A program made the translations under genes and the position numbers. A stretch of DNA of 14,461 nucleotides from an uncultured Chloroflexota bacterium (GTDB lineage Bacteria; Chloroflexota; Anaerolineae; Aggregatilineales; Phototrophicaceae): contig CALJKV010000050.1 of the NCBI GenBank assembly GCA_937974245.1, positions 1 through 14,461 of the forward strand, given 5' to 3'. Below, piece by piece: positions 13,822 through 14,461 of the stretch. The notes beneath the pieces are model-generated. The model had not been told where the DNA came from. It was given only the letters and a program-made list of their open reading frames with translations, and ran no database searches. Position 1 is the stretch's first letter, and every line of letters starts with the position of its first letter.

Positions 13822-14461
13822 ATGATTGTCGAGTGCCTGCCACGTTTCCAGCTGTGGTCACCCTGGAAACAGCTGTCGATCCTTCTTGGCAGCCTATTGG
13901 CATTTCTCATAGCCTTTGCCATTTTGTATCCTGTCATTGGCGGCATAGCGATCATTCTATCATTCGTGCCAGTCGCAGCCGTTTCGTGGTTGATGGGGCG
14001 CAGGGCTGGAATGCTTTCGGGAGCGGCGGCAGTCCTGGTGAATATTTTGCTGCTCACTCTTGCCGGTGAACGCGGATGGGAAATCATATTCGGTCGCGGC
14101 GGAGTGAGCAGTCTCACACTGATTTTGCTCGGCTGGCTGGCCGGCTGGGCGAGCCAACTGGTGGAGCGAATGCGTTCTCATACAATCCAACTCGAACAAG
14201 ATCGAGAAGAACTACGTTCTGAGATCGTTATGCGGAAGCTGACAGAATTGAAGTTGGAAACTGCGCTGGCAGAGCGAGAGATTCTATTGAAAGAAATCCA
14301 CCATCGTGTCAAGAACAATCTGCAGATCATCTCCAGCTTACTTCACCTGCAGGCCAGTGCGACAGATGACCCCACTATCCAGATGCAGTACCAGGACAGT
14401 CAGAACCGCATCCGCTCGATGGCCCTCGTCCACGAGCGTCTTTATCGCTCGGACGACCTGA
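13822..14461 (+). CDS. Sensor histidine kinase, HisKA_2 type, 3'-partial at window edge
   Basis: The frame opens at ATG 13822 (GAGGGA about ten bases upstream) and runs off the right edge; about 213 codons are visible. Residues 1-115 or so are hydrophobic, with about four membrane segments and the motif I-L-Y-P-V-I-G-G-I-A followed by V-A-A-V-S-W-L-M-G-R-R-A-G-M. This recalls the four-helix DUF4118/KdpD-like sensor region rather than the 7TM sensor. A charged coiled coil follows (about 116-155), then directly the HisKA_2 motif L-L-K-E-I-H-H-R-V-K-N-N-L-Q, with no PAS domain. The DHp coding sequence has a 66-base stretch identical to the upstream kinase. The ATP-binding domain lies beyond the window. 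It begins 72 bases after the previous kinase and is probably in the same transcription unit. Confidence 0.88.
   Translation, partial: MIVECLPRFQLWSPWKQLSILLGSLLAFLIAFAILYPVIGGIAIILSFVPVAAVSWLMGRRAGMLSGAAAVLVNILLLTLAGERGWEIIFGRGGVSSLTLILLGWLAGWASQLVERMRSHTIQLEQDREELRSEIVMRKLTELKLETALAEREILLKEIHHRVKNNLQIISSLLHLQASATDDPTIQMQYQDSQNRIRSMALVHERLYRSDDL

Larger units (their letters stand above)
10659..14423 (+). repeat. Near-identical transmitter coding segments shared by three kinases
   Basis: The HisKA_2 coding segments of the three kinases contain identical runs: 44 bases at 10659-10702 and 13102-13145, and 66 bases at 13170-13235 and 14358-14423. Additional near-identical stretches occur near 10868-10960 and 13315-13400. 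The sensor-coding parts show no such match. The coordinates span the three kinase copies, not one continuous repeat. Confidence 0.85.

Noticed and set aside
13497..14117. Minus-strand open frame of about 206 codons near the right edge
   Set aside because: It covers the end of one kinase and the start of the next on the opposite strand; both plus-strand readings are clearly kinase.
1..14461. CRISPR arrays, tRNA and rRNA genes
   Set aside because: I saw no regularly spaced repeats, cloverleaf elements or rRNA-like sequence.

Overview
The window looks like a chromosomal segment of a free-living bacterium, most likely of the phylum Chloroflexota. This is an inference from content. The clues are an archaellin-type filament gene in an otherwise bacterial context, several HisKA_2-type sensor kinases with multi-pass N-terminal sensors, and repeated small STAS-like (SpoIIAA-like) proteins. 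No rRNA, tRNA or other direct taxonomic marker is present.

Layout. (1) 8-1096 is a GC-rich gene of unknown function with a helix-turn-helix-like segment, possibly cut by the left edge. (2) 1511-5994 is a compact plus-strand signalling cluster: a STAS-like protein, a PstS-type phosphate-binding-family lipoprotein, a membrane histidine kinase, two single-domain receivers and a second STAS-like protein. No transporter subunits accompany the lipoprotein. (3) 5995-6543 has no intact gene, but it carries a 37-codon remnant of an IS3-type transposase OrfA and the terminator of the next gene. (4) 6544-6921 (minus) is mscL. (5) 6922-7366 is gene-free and unusually rich in inverted repeats. (6) 7367-7945 (minus) is an archaellin with a class III signal peptide, standing alone. 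(7) 8229-9089 (minus) holds two abutting STAS-like genes with a good terminator downstream and two inverted repeats upstream. (8) 9576-14461 (plus) holds a histidine kinase, a receiver and a second histidine kinase linked by ATGA overlaps, then a third kinase that runs off the right edge. The three kinases share nearly the same transmitter module but have different sensor parts.

How it may work together. Three receiver-only response regulators, four kinases and four STAS-like proteins, with no DNA-binding or enzymatic output domain, suggest signalling by protein-protein contact. The archaellin implies the cell can build an archaellum-like or related type IV filament. The export and motor genes (ArlI/ArlJ/ArlH, FlaK/PilD-type peptidase) are not in the window and must be elsewhere if the protein is used. 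Any link between the signalling genes and the filament rests on proximity only.
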